Source: Sulfurimonas sp. | GTDB taxonomy: Bacteria > Campylobacterota > Campylobacteria > Campylobacterales > Sulfurimonadaceae | Direction of reading: 5' to 3' | DNA length: 32,212 bases | Assembly (NCBI RefSeq): GCF_016744025.1 | Contig: NZ_JADGFC010000015.1 | Location: 1-32,212 of the forward strand | In this document: positions 24,790 to 32,212 of the stretch, piece after piece | Layout of the letters: each line of letters starts with the position of its first letter | Position numbering within the stretch: position 1 is the first letter of the stretch | Made by a program: the position numbers and the translations under genes | Notes under the pieces: generated by a model | The model's input: the letters and a program-made list of their open reading frames with translations, nothing else | The model's database searches: none | Told to the model about the DNA's origin: nothing

Positions 24790-27576
24790 ATGAAGTTAGT
24801 AAATTATAAATTTGAAAATATAACAGAATTAGATATTTTTATAGATGAAAATATACTAAAAAAATCAAATTTACTAATTCAGCTTTTAAGTGGTGAGTCA
24901 GACACCTCAAAGTTACATCCTATTTTAGAACTTTTATCCAATAAGCTTCCAGATGCTAAGATAATTGGTGCCTCAACTGCAGGTGAGATTGTCAATGGAA
25001 AAGTTCAAAGAAAAACAATTCAAATATCTTTTTCTATTTTTGAAAATACTACTATAAATACATATTTTTATGAAGAATCAACTTTTGAGACAGGAATAAA
25101 AGCTGCGCAAGAGTGTATAAAGTATGATACAAAAGCTATGATAGCTTTAAGTGAAGCTTTTAGAGGTGATTCAGAATCTTTCTTAAATGGTTTTACTTCA
25201 ATCAATAGTGCTGTTACAGTTGCCGGTGGTATAGCCGGGGATAACTTTGAGTTTAAAAAAACCTTTATTATAAAAGATAAAAAGATACATTTTGATGGAA
25301 TAGTCTTAGCAACACTGAGTAGTGATAGTTTATATGTCTCAAGTGAATATTCTCTTGAATGGACTACTATCGGTAAAGAGATGCTAATCACTAAATCTGA
25401 TAAAAATATTATATATGAAATAGACAATATACCTATTAAAGATATGTTCTCACATTATCTTGGTGAAGAAATTATCTCAAATCTACCAGCTAGTGCAATA
25501 GAATTTCCTTTAGTTCGAGTTGAAAATGGTGTGATGATAGCAAGATCAATGCATAGTGTAACAGAGGATGATGGTTTTGTTTTTGCAGGTCACTTTCATA
25601 ATGGAGATAAAGTACGCTTTGCTATTGGTAATATAGAAGAGATACTAAACAATGCCTCCAAAATACCAAGAAAAATAGCTCTAAGGCCAGTAGAAGCGAC
25701 TTATATATACTCATGTTCTGTTAGAGATTTGTTTTTAAAAGAACAAATAAATAATGAATTTGCTCTTATTGAAGCTGTAGCTCCAACAGTTGGTATGTTT
25801 ACATATGGGGAGTTTTTTCACTCTAATGGAGATAATAAAGTTTTAAATATAACAACTACAACCTTATCTATCTCTGAGACAAATAATATATCTGAACATG
25901 AAGATATTGCTAACCATGAACATAAGCAAACCATGCTTAAATCTCTTACGCATCTAGTAAATATATCTCAAGATGAGCTTGATGATAATATGAATATACT
26001 CAATCAATATAGAACAATACTTGATGAGAGTTCTATCGTTTCAAAAACTGATACAAACGGGGTTATTACTTATGTAAATGATGCCTTTACTAGAATATCA
26101 GGTTATACAAGAGAAGAGTTAATGGGCAAGAGTCATAATATTGTAAAACATGATGAGAATGATCCTAGTATATTTAAAAATATGTGGGATACAATCAAAA
26201 ATAAGAAAATATGGCGAAGTACTATAAAAAACATTTCTAAAGATGGAATTTCGTATTATGTTAAATCGGTAATTATGCCTATTCTAAATGATGATGGAGA
26301 AATTGTCGAGTATATCGCTACAAGAACAGATGTTACTGAGCTGATAGAAAAAGATAAAATCATTAAAAAGCAATTCACAGATGAATTGACAGGCTTAAAA
26401 AATAGAGAGGCACTGCTTGGGGCTTTAGCTATAACGAGTAAAAAAAGTACTCTAGCTCTTATTAATATTGATAGGTTCTCAGATATAAATGATTATTTTG
26501 GTTATGAAATTGGAGATAAGGTTCTTCAAGAAGTTGCTCAAATCATTAAAGATATTATCATCAACGAAGCACAAGCTTATAGACTAAGTAGTGATGAGTT
26601 TGCAGTTTTATACTCAAATAAAGAGATTAGTGATGATGTTAAAATTGACATTAGGTCTTTAATAGACCACATAGAAAATACTAATTTAAAGATGGATGGA
26701 TATAAGATTTCCCCAAGTATATCTTGTGGTATCTCATCAGGTGAGAAAGAAGATATATACAAACTTTCTCATATAGCTATTAAAGAGAGTAAAGTAAGTA
26801 ATAAAAAAATAGTTATTTACAATGAGAGCAAATCTTTACAAAATCAGACTAAGAATAATATAGAAGTTATAGACGCCATTAAGTTAGGAATTACAGAAGA
26901 TAGATTTTTACCATTCTTTCAAGGTATTGTAGATAATAAAACTAAGAAAATTGTAAAGTATGAAGCACTAATAAGGCTAAAAAGAGAAGATGGCTCTATT
27001 GTATCTCCATATTTCTTTTTAGAACATTCAAAAAAAGCTAAACTTTATTACAAGCTGACCAAGACAATGATTGAAAAAACTTTTAAAAAGTTTTCAAATC
27101 TTGATTATGAGTTTTCAATAAATCTATGTTTACAGGATATTTTGTCAAACAAAACTAAAGAAGTTTTGATAAACAATTTAAAAAAGTATAATTGTGGAAA
27201 TCGAGTAGTTCTTGAGATAGTGGAATCAGAAGGTATTGAGAATTTTAATGAGTTGGATTTATTTATAAAAGAAGTTAAAAAATATGGTTGTAAAATAGCT
27301 ATAGATGATTTTGGCACAGGTTACTCAAACTTTAGTTATTTGACAAAGTTAAATATTGATTATATAAAAATAGATGGATCATTAATAGAAAATATAGATA
27401 AAGATATAACTCAAAGAATTACAGTTGAGAGTATCTTACTCTATGCAAAAAATATGAATATTAAAACGATAGCTGAATTTGTTGAGACGCAGAGTGTTTA
27501 TGATACGTTAGTTGAGCTAGGTGTAGACTTCTCACAAGGTTATCTGTTCTCAAAACCTTGTGAAGAGATTGAATAA
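24790..27576 (+). CDS. FIST-PAS-GGDEF-EAL signalling protein (likely c-di-GMP phosphodiesterase)
   Basis: 928 residues, cytoplasmic. FIST N (about 25-220) and FIST C (about 220-365), a small-ligand sensor pair, are recognised by IIGASTAGEIVNG, VAGGIAGDNF and the GMFTYGEFFHSNG end. An Aer-type PAS follows (about 410-515, SHNIVKHDENDPSIFKNMW). The GGDEF domain (about 525-680) has SSDEF at 600-604 in place of GGDEF, so cyclase activity is unlikely, though GTP sensing remains possible. The EAL domain (about 690-925) has Glu725-Ala-Leu, the DDFGTGYS motif at 839-846, KIDGS (about 860-864), and Glu896 in TIAEFVE, so it is probably active in c-di-GMP breakdown. The signal for FIST is unknown (amino acids have been proposed for the family). 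Confidence 0.9.
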   Translation: MKLVNYKFENITELDIFIDENILKKSNLLIQLLSGESDTSKLHPILELLSNKLPDAKIIGASTAGEIVNGKVQRKTIQISFSIFENTTINTYFYEESTFETGIKAAQECIKYDTKAMIALSEAFRGDSESFLNGFTSINSAVTVAGGIAGDNFEFKKTFIIKDKKIHFDGIVLATLSSDSLYVSSEYSLEWTTIGKEMLITKSDKNIIYEIDNIPIKDMFSHYLGEEIISNLPASAIEFPLVRVENGVMIARSMHSVTEDDGFVFAGHFHNGDKVRFAIGNIEEILNNASKIPRKIALRPVEATYIYSCSVRDLFLKEQINNEFALIEAVAPTVGMFTYGEFFHSNGDNKVLNITTTTLSISETNNISEHEDIANHEHKQTMLKSLTHLVNISQDELDDNMNILNQYRTILDESSIVSKTDTNGVITYVNDAFTRISGYTREELMGKSHNIVKHDENDPSIFKNMWDTIKNKKIWRSTIKNISKDGISYYVKSVIMPILNDDGEIVEYIATRTDVTELIEKDKIIKKQFTDELTGLKNREALLGALAITSKKSTLALINIDRFSDINDYFGYEIGDKVLQEVAQIIKDIIINEAQAYRLSSDEFAVLYSNKEISDDVKIDIRSLIDHIENTNLKMDGYKISPSISCGISSGEKEDIYKLSHIAIKESKVSNKKIVIYNESKSLQNQTKNNIEVIDAIKLGITEDRFLPFFQGIVDNKTKKIVKYEALIRLKREDGSIVSPYFFLEHSKKAKLYYKLTKTMIEKTFKKFSNLDYEFSINLCLQDILSNKTKEVLINNLKKYNCGNRVVLEIVESEGIENFNELDLFIKEVKKYGCKIAIDDFGTGYSNFSYLTKLNIDYIKIDGSLIENIDKDITQRITVESILLYAKNMNIKTIAEFVETQSVYDTLVELGVDFSQGYLFSKPCEEIE

Positions 27577-27597
27577 AGAGTTTTTACTTCTCTTTAT
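27573..27597. terminator. Stem-loop between convergent genes
   Basis: ATAAAGAG (27573-27580) pairs perfectly with CTCTTTAT (27590-27597) over a 9-base T-rich loop. It overlaps the stop of the EAL gene and the last codons of the minus-strand gene, so it could end both transcripts. Confidence 0.5.
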
Positions 27598-28639
27598 CCA
27601 TTGCACCTTTAGCAGTTTTAATTGCACTTCCTAGAGCTGTTTTAGCTACTCCCCATGCTTGTTTACCCATTCGCTTAGCTTCTTGTGCTGCTTCAGATTT
27701 TAGAGCAGTATCTGCCTTCTTAACAGCTGTCTTAGCAAATGTAGAGAATCTATCTCTCATAATATCAGCAGTCTCTTTAGAAATATGAACTAATTCTTCT
27801 AAATCATAACGCATATCTTTGTTTATCTCTAAAAGTAGTTTACTTATCTCTTGAGAATTCTCACTAGCTTGAGTTTGTACAACTTGAGAGAAAAGAGTAT
27901 CAGTTTGATTTAGGTCTTCCATAATAGTGTCATAATCTTCTATCAGGATATGTTTTGCTTCAACAGGCATAAAAGCTAAACGCTTTTTAAATCTATCAAT
28001 AGAGCGAACAAGCCCGCCTCTCATACCGCGAAGAGTAGCATTTAATATAGCGTCTGCTTTTGTAGGAGTTGCTTCAGCAATATCTACCGCAGAGTAAAGA
28101 ATAGTAGAAAGTATTTTTCTGATTCTAATAGTATTTAGTGAACCTTCTTTAATAGCTTCAAAAGTTATATCTTTAATAACCTCTTCAGTAGTTTCTCTGA
28201 TATCACCATCTGTATCTTTTTCAAGTGCAGTAATAATAGCTGATTCAACCATTTCACTTAAAAAATCAAAAAGGTCAATTGATTGTAATTTAACTTGATG
28301 AAGCTTAGATAATGCATCACTTTGATCTACAAGTTTTACTTCTATTGCATTAAAAACACCATACTTAGACTCTTGAAGCTCTTCAGCTTTTCTTTCAAGA
28401 TTTCTCTCTATTAATTCTTTTTGTGCTAAAAGAGATTCAACATCAGATTTTAGAGTCTTAGTTTCAATATCTAAAATAGTAGTAGCAATCGTTTTTATAT
28501 CATTCAAGTTTAGTTCATTGATTTGAATATTTAGCTCATCTTTTAGATGATCAATAGTATGTGTTACTCTTTTGTCAACACTTTTAAATCTATGGTTATA
28601 CGAGTCATTTATATCAGTCTGTAGTTTTTCTAAATCCAT
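27584..28639 (-). CDS. Helical coiled-coil protein of unknown function
   Basis: 351 residues, almost entirely helical and charged, with likely coiled coils at about 60-130 (KSDVESLLAQKELIERNLERKAEEL) and about 230-300. No membrane segment or signal. A Gly/Arg turn (LNATLRGMRGGLVRSIDRFKKRL) lies near the middle, and the tail is an alanine-rich amphipathic repeat (KTAVKKADTALKSEAAQEAK, AWGVAKTALGSAIKTAKGAM) that could contact membranes or DNA. It resembles proteins annotated DUF6781 in related bacteria, but I am not sure of the family. The gene follows the DUF493 gene by 18 bases and probably shares its transcript. Confidence 0.7.
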   Translation of the reverse strand: MDLEKLQTDINDSYNHRFKSVDKRVTHTIDHLKDELNIQINELNLNDIKTIATTILDIETKTLKSDVESLLAQKELIERNLERKAEELQESKYGVFNAIEVKLVDQSDALSKLHQVKLQSIDLFDFLSEMVESAIITALEKDTDGDIRETTEEVIKDITFEAIKEGSLNTIRIRKILSTILYSAVDIAEATPTKADAILNATLRGMRGGLVRSIDRFKKRLAFMPVEAKHILIEDYDTIMEDLNQTDTLFSQVVQTQASENSQEISKLLLEINKDMRYDLEELVHISKETADIMRDRFSTFAKTAVKKADTALKSEAAQEAKRMGKQAWGVAKTALGSAIKTAKGAMDKEK

Positions 28640-28657
28640 TACTAATCCTTAATTTTA

Positions 28658-28927
28658 TTATAATACCATTTTGATATTTTGGTGTGCCTTTAGAGCTTCA
28701 TATATAAAGTTTCTATCATCTTCGTTCTGAACTAGAAGATCAAGGTTCATACTCACATACTTACCACCCTTAGAGTTCTTAGAGTGAGCTAGTTTGTGCT
28801 CTCTTTCAACAATAACATCATGTATTGCTTTTTCTAAAGCTTCTTTTTCACCTGCAATAAGTTTATAAGACCAAGTACATGGATAAGTAAGTTCTAGCTT
28901 ATCAGTTCTATCGTTTAAAATCTCCAC
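28658..28927 (-). CDS. DUF493 (YbeD-like) protein
   Basis: 89 residues, a small ferredoxin-like alpha/beta protein of the YbeD/DUF493 family: [25 protein letters not shown] at the start, then [24 protein letters not shown] and an IKMVL end. YbeD in E. coli lies beside lipoate genes; the biochemical role is unknown and may be regulatory ligand binding. The start is GTG at 28927, set by AGGAGG a few bases upstream, inside the end of moaC (20-base overlap). Confidence 0.85.
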   Translation of the reverse strand: MEILNDRTDKLELTYPCTWSYKLIAGEKEALEKAIHDVIVEREHKLAHSKNSKGGKYVSMNLDLLVQNEDDRNFIYEALKAHQNIKMVL

Positions 28928-29378
28928 TCTTTCCTCCTGATTTTTCCTCTAGTTGCACATTTGATATTATCATGCCCTTATCTATTGCTTTTACCATATC
29001 GTAAATAGTTAAAAGACCAATACTTGTTCCTGTTAAAGCTTCCATCTCAACACCAGTCTGTCCTGTAAGTTTTGCAGTTACACTAAGTTTAAAACCTGGA
29101 AGTTCTGGAAGTTCTTGTACATCACAGTTTATTCCGCTTAGGTTTAGAGGATGACACATAGGGATAAGATCACTAGTCTTTTTAACACCCATAATAGCCG
29201 CTATAACAGCAGTTTGTAAAACAGGACCTTTTTTAGTTTTTTCACTAACTATTGCATCATAAGCATCTTGGCTCATTTGTATTTTTCCAGATGCTACGGC
29301 AACTCTTGTTGATTGATTTTTATCAGATACGTCGACCATTTTTGGTCTTTGGTTTTCGTCTAGGTGAGTTAAATTCAT
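28908..29378 (-). CDS. moaC: Cyclic pyranopterin monophosphate synthase MoaC
   Basis: An early step of molybdenum cofactor synthesis, working after MoaA to make cyclic pyranopterin phosphate. 156 residues, normal length. Signatures: [21 protein letters not shown]-type start, [36 protein letters not shown] and [19 protein letters not shown] near the end (the Lys and His motifs are at the active site). It has its own -10 box upstream, 25 bases from ATG. Along with mobA it supplies cofactor needed by SoxC and nitrate reductases. Confidence 0.95.
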   Translation of the reverse strand: MNLTHLDENQRPKMVDVSDKNQSTRVAVASGKIQMSQDAYDAIVSEKTKKGPVLQTAVIAAIMGVKKTSDLIPMCHPLNLSGINCDVQELPELPGFKLSVTAKLTGQTGVEMEALTGTSIGLLTIYDMVKAIDKGMIISNVQLEEKSGGKSGDFKR

Positions 29379-29402
29379 TATAGTTCTTTTTATTTTTTAT
29401 AT

Positions 29403-29408
29403 ATTATA
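29403..29408 (-). promoter_or_regulatory. Candidate -10 for moaC
   Basis: TATAAT on the minus strand, 25 bases upstream of the moaC ATG (29378), in the 52-base gap after mobA. moaC can therefore be expressed apart from leuC-mobA. Confidence 0.45.
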
Positions 29409-29430
29409 GCGAATAGGAGTTAAATATTGA

Positions 29431-30003
29431 TTAGAGTAGTTTTAGTGCTTCTTCATATTCATGTGGATGGTTTAGGTTTAAAAATGGTTTTTCATCATCA
29501 AAGTATACAAACTCGGTTTTTGAAGACTTTAGTAAAAACCCAAGTTTATGGTTGTCAGTTTGTAGCATATTGGAAAATTCTTTAGCAAGTGAACGATGAT
29601 AGATGCCACACATTGGTTGATTTCCAAACTCTGTTTTAGCTATCACTGCATCTAACTCATCTGTATCTGCATCTATGATTTTTATGATTTCTTTCTCGCT
29701 TACAAAAGGAGCGTCAACACTAAGAGCAAAAAATGAATCTTCTTTTAGTTCTTCAAATATTGCAACAAAACCAGCAGTTGGAGCAAAAGTTTGTGTACTC
29801 TTTGCATCTTGGATAAAGTTTGCTTCAAAGTTAAACTTAGTTTGTTCTTTACATGAAATATATACATTTTTGAAGATTTTATTTAAACGGGAGAGTTGAA
29901 ACTCTGTAAGAGTTTCAAAGCCTGCAAAAGGGAGAAGAGATTTATCTTCTCCCATTCTGCTGCTTTTTCCACCTGCAAAGATGACACAGGGGATATCAAA
30001 CAT
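29431..30003 (-). CDS. mobA: Molybdenum cofactor guanylyltransferase MobA
   Basis: Attaches GMP from GTP to molybdopterin to make the bis-MGD precursor used by DMSO-reductase-family enzymes such as periplasmic nitrate reductase. 190 residues. The nucleotide-binding loop is [18 protein letters not shown] (about 9-26). [13 protein letters not shown] holds the metal-binding Asp, and [11 protein letters not shown] ends the protein as usual. The start lies 2 bases after the leuC stop, so they are coupled. SoxC does not itself use MGD; this gene suggests other molybdoenzymes elsewhere. Confidence 0.93.
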   Translation of the reverse strand: MFDIPCVIFAGGKSSRMGEDKSLLPFAGFETLTEFQLSRLNKIFKNVYISCKEQTKFNFEANFIQDAKSTQTFAPTAGFVAIFEELKEDSFFALSVDAPFVSEKEIIKIIDADTDELDAVIAKTEFGNQPMCGIYHRSLAKEFSNMLQTDNHKLGFLLKSSKTEFVYFDDEKPFLNLNHPHEYEEALKLL

Positions 30004-30005
30004 TA

Positions 30006-31265
30006 TTATCTCGGGTCTGAAATATAACCAGTAATAGCTGAAATAGCTGCTACTGCTGAGTTAGCAAGATATACTTTAGAACTACGAGAGCCCATACGTC
30101 CTACAAAGTTACGGTTAGTAGTAGAGACTGCGACTTCATTATCACCAAGAATCCCCATGTAACCACCAAGACATGCTCCACAAGTAGGGTTTGAAACAAC
30201 TCCACCTGCATCTATGATGATATCCATGTATCCAAGTCTAGATGCTTCTTTTAGGATTTTTTGAGTTCCAGGTGTTACGATAAGACGAACATCTTCGTGA
30301 ACTCTTTGACCTTTTAAAATTTCAGAAGCAGTTTTAAGATCGCCTAAACGACCATTTGTACAGCTACCAATAAATGCTTGATCTATTTTAATTTTATCAC
30401 TTACAGCTTTTGTGATTGAGTGACCATTTGATGGCAAGAAAGGGTAAGCAATTACAGGCTCAAGTTCTGCTACGTTTATTTTTAATGTTTGAACATAAGT
30501 AGCGTCTGCATCTGATTGGTGAATTCTAGGTTCACGAGCAAGATCTTTATCAGCTAAAAACTCTGCAGTTGTATCATCATAAGCCACGATTCCACTCTTC
30601 GCACCAGCTTCGATTGCCATATTACACATAGAGAATCTATCATCCATACTTAAATGTGCAACTGTGCTACCAGTAAATTCTAAAGTTCTATATAAGGCTC
30701 CATCAACACCAATTAGGCGAATGATTTCTAAAATGATATCTTTACCTGTTGTATGTTTTGCTGGTTTACCACTAAGGTTTACTTTGATTGACTCAGGAAC
30801 TTTAAACCAGTTCCCACCACTAATCATTGCAAATGCTAAGTCAGTTGAACCCATACCAGTAGAAAAAGCACCAAGAGCACCATGAGTACAAGTGTGTGAA
30901 TCTGCACCGATGATTACATCACCAGGAACAACAAGACCTTTTTCTGGTAAAAGTGCGTGCTCGATTCCCATGTCTTTTTCATCAAAAAAGTTTTTAAGAT
31001 TATGTTTTTTCGCAAAGTCACGACTTATTCTAGCTTGGTTAGCAGATGCTATATCTTTTGCAGGGATAAAGTGGTCAAGAACGATAGAAAATCCATCTGG
31101 ATTAGCAAGCTCAGTAGCACCGCTAAGATTAAAAGCACTAATTGAAATAGGTGTAGTAATATCGTTTCCAATAACCATATCTATGTTTGAGCGAATAATT
31201 TCTCCAGCAAAAACTTCTTTTCCAACATGCTGTGAAAATATTTTCTCTGTTATAGTTTGAGCCAT
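30006..31265 (-). CDS. leuC: 3-isopropylmalate dehydratase large subunit
   Basis: Isomerises 2- and 3-isopropylmalate in leucine synthesis, with LeuD as the small subunit (not in this window). 419 residues, the shorter aconitase-type LeuC found in many Campylobacterota and archaea (E. coli is about 466), which is close to homoaconitase-like forms. The 4Fe-4S ligands are Cys302 ([11 protein letters not shown]), Cys362 and Cys365 ([12 protein letters not shown]). Substrate motifs: [11 protein letters not shown] and [16 protein letters not shown] has AAGGAA upstream; a TATAAT box lies 33-38 bases before it. Co-transcription with mobA is indicated by the 2-base gap. Confidence 0.93.
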   Translation of the reverse strand: MAQTITEKIFSQHVGKEVFAGEIIRSNIDMVIGNDITTPISISAFNLSGATELANPDGFSIVLDHFIPAKDIASANQARISRDFAKKHNLKNFFDEKDMGIEHALLPEKGLVVPGDVIIGADSHTCTHGALGAFSTGMGSTDLAFAMISGGNWFKVPESIKVNLSGKPAKHTTGKDIILEIIRLIGVDGALYRTLEFTGSTVAHLSMDDRFSMCNMAIEAGAKSGIVAYDDTTAEFLADKDLAREPRIHQSDADATYVQTLKINVAELEPVIAYPFLPSNGHSITKAVSDKIKIDQAFIGSCTNGRLGDLKTASEILKGQRVHEDVRLIVTPGTQKILKEASRLGYMDIIIDAGGVVSNPTCGACLGGYMGILGDNEVAVSTTNRNFVGRMGSRSSKVYLANSAVAAISAITGYISDPR

Positions 31266-31297
31266 AATAAATTCCTTAATTTTATAATAATTACGCG

Positions 31298-31303
31298 ATT
31301 ATA
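31298..31303 (-). promoter_or_regulatory. Candidate -10 for leuC-mobA
   Basis: TATAAT on the minus strand, preceded by a GG, 33 bases upstream of the leuC ATG (31265). Confidence 0.5.
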
Positions 31304-31346
31304 CCATGTATGTTTTAAATTCATATTTAGAGCTACTCTTCTTGGA

Positions 31347-32119
31347 TTAAAAAAGAAATAGTGAATCATCAATATTTAGTTGCCATTTCTTTTGTTTCTT
31401 TGATAGAACTAAGTCATGATTCATAAATACTTCTAAGTTATTGAGATTGAGCAATTCAGTAATATTTTTAGGTAATGTCTTTAAGTCATTACTACAAAGT
31501 TTGAGTTCTTCTAGAGCTTTTAATCGCGTTATGTTATCTGGGATATGGCTTAATCTATTTCCCCATAAAGAGAGTACCTTTAAGGACTTCAGCGTACAAA
31601 TTTCTTATGAAATTCCCTCCTAAGTCTAAATAACAAAGATTACTGTTTTTCTTAATCTCTTTGGGTATATCATGTAAATTATTCTTTGAAATATCAAGTT
31701 TTTTTAATGATTCAATATCAAAAATTACCTTAGGAATATTATCAAACTTGTTTCTTGATATATTTAGTTCTTTTAAATTTACTAACTTTGAAAATTCATC
31801 TGGGAAATTGATAAGATTATTGTTTGATAAATTTAATGTTTCTAGAAGTTCTAAGTTTGATATAGCTGAAGTAATATGCAATAGATTATTGGAACTCAAA
31901 TCTAAGGTGGTTATTTTTTTAAGTAGATTAGAGTTTCTTGGTATGATTTTATTAGAAATTTTATATTTATTTGCGTATCTATAAATCTGTTTTACCCACT
32001 CTTCATCTCTGTTTTTAATCGGGTCTACCTTATAGCTTTTCAACTCATTTAAAAGTTGTGATAAATTATCTTTTATACTTATAAAGTACTCTTTTTCATC
32101 ATCAATAGAAAAAATAAAA
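31347..32119 (-). pseudogene. Leucine-rich-repeat protein, truncated by IS30 and frameshifted
   Basis: The frame runs from the IS30 boundary at 32119 with no start codon of its own (FIFSIDDEKEYFISIKDNL), so the 5' end is lost; TTG 32043 could start a shortened product. LRR units of about 23 residues follow: LDLSSNNLLHITSAISNLELL, LNLSNNNLINFPDEFSKLVNL, LNISRNKFDNIPKVIFDIESL, LDISKNNLHDIPKEI. The fifth repeat breaks after LDLGGNFI and the frame ends at 31555. In another frame the repeats go on: EICTLKSLKVLSLWGN, RLSHIPDNI, LKTLPKNI, and a stop at 31347. A loss of about 14 bases in the IPxEI part of the repeat, near 31608, explains both frames. The family binds proteins; the target is unknown. 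Confidence 0.78.
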
Positions 32120-32146
32120 CGCCAATTCTAAAATCAAGTGCAATTT
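32120..32146 (+). repeat. IS30 terminal inverted repeat, left (IRL)
   Basis: Begins CGCCAATTC, ends CAAGTGCAATTT. It matches the reverse complement of 72-98 at 24 of 27 positions, including both outer blocks. The unbroken LRR frame reaches exactly to its edge at 32119. Confidence 0.78.
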
Positions 32147-32212
32147 TTTGAAAGTAAGTTGAAAGATAGGATTAATCGATAATCTGCTAATCTTATTCGA
32201 CCAAAAACAAAG
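32120..32212 (+). mobile_element. IS30-family insertion sequence, left end
   Basis: The left inverted repeat and 66 bases of leader up to the window edge; the transposase ORF would begin further right. It has the same orientation as the element at the left edge of the window. The two may be copies of the same element. Confidence 0.7.

Noticed and set aside
31661-31984. Plus-strand open frame opposite the LRR gene
   Set aside because: It is an antisense shadow of the regular LRR pattern with no ribosome site or recognisable domain.
1-32212. Composite transposon carrying the sox operon
   Set aside because: The interior includes metH, rnc, aroC and leuC with uniform base composition, so mobilisation as a unit is unlikely.
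1-32212. CRISPR array, tRNA, rRNA or prophage genes
   Set aside because: I saw no regularly spaced repeats, no cloverleaf-like or rRNA sequences and no phage structural genes.

Overview
The window looks like a chromosomal segment of a sulfur-oxidising Campylobacterota bacterium, most likely Sulfurimonas or a close relative. The reasons are AT-rich DNA with near-consensus TATAAT boxes and weak -35 elements, frequent TTG starts, a soxC-soxD-soxY-soxZ cluster (the second sox cluster typical of Sulfurimonas), a CcoG (RdxA/FixG) oxidase-assembly protein, a CetB-like energy-taxis PAS protein, and a nitrate/nitrite-type chemoreceptor with a CZB zinc domain. The genus is inferred from gene content; no database search was possible.

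Edges: the window starts in the last codons of an IS30-family transposase and its right inverted repeat (1-98). It ends in the left inverted repeat and leader of a second element in the same orientation (32120-32212). The two 27-bp ends match at 24 positions in inverted alignment. Each element has truncated a host gene: a DUF898 membrane protein on the left and a leucine-rich-repeat (LRR) gene on the right. The interior carries housekeeping genes, so this is more likely two independent insertions (perhaps also contig boundaries) than a composite transposon.

Layout: 99-1518 holds a DUF898 remnant and an M48 membrane protease. 1614-5105 (minus) is metH. 5308-7425 is a NIT-MCP-CZB chemoreceptor. 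7563-12603 holds ccoG and a large DUF748/AsmA-like protein. 12642-13853 (minus) holds a cyclic-nucleotide-binding protein behind a frameshifted gene. 13949-18175 runs as a close-packed plus-strand group: hypothetical, LapB-like TPR protein, rnc, aroC, CetB-like PAS protein, and an antitoxin/toxin pair whose toxin is frameshifted. 18408-24709 is a compact soxC-soxD-soxY-soxZ-thioredoxin-MOSC-DUF302-DUF302 operon for periplasmic thiosulfate/sulfane oxidation. Just upstream is a tandem 11-bp repeat that looks like a regulator site. 24790-27576 is a FIST-PAS-GGDEF-EAL signalling protein with a degenerate GGDEF and an apparently intact EAL domain. 27584-31265 (minus) is leuC-mobA-moaC-DUF493 and a helical protein. 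31347-32119 (minus) is the broken LRR gene.

Working together: SoxC is a molybdoenzyme with a Tat-type signal, SoxD is its dihaem cytochrome partner, and SoxYZ carries the substrate on a cysteine. The thioredoxin-like protein could keep that cysteine reduced. mobA and moaC supply molybdenum cofactor elsewhere in the window. The two double-DUF302 proteins, each with a cysteine-free first half and a two-cysteine second half, are the least explained part of the sulfur operon and the best candidate for a new component. Three genes carry apparent frameshifts in or near short repeats or deletions, meaning decay, phase variation or sequencing error.
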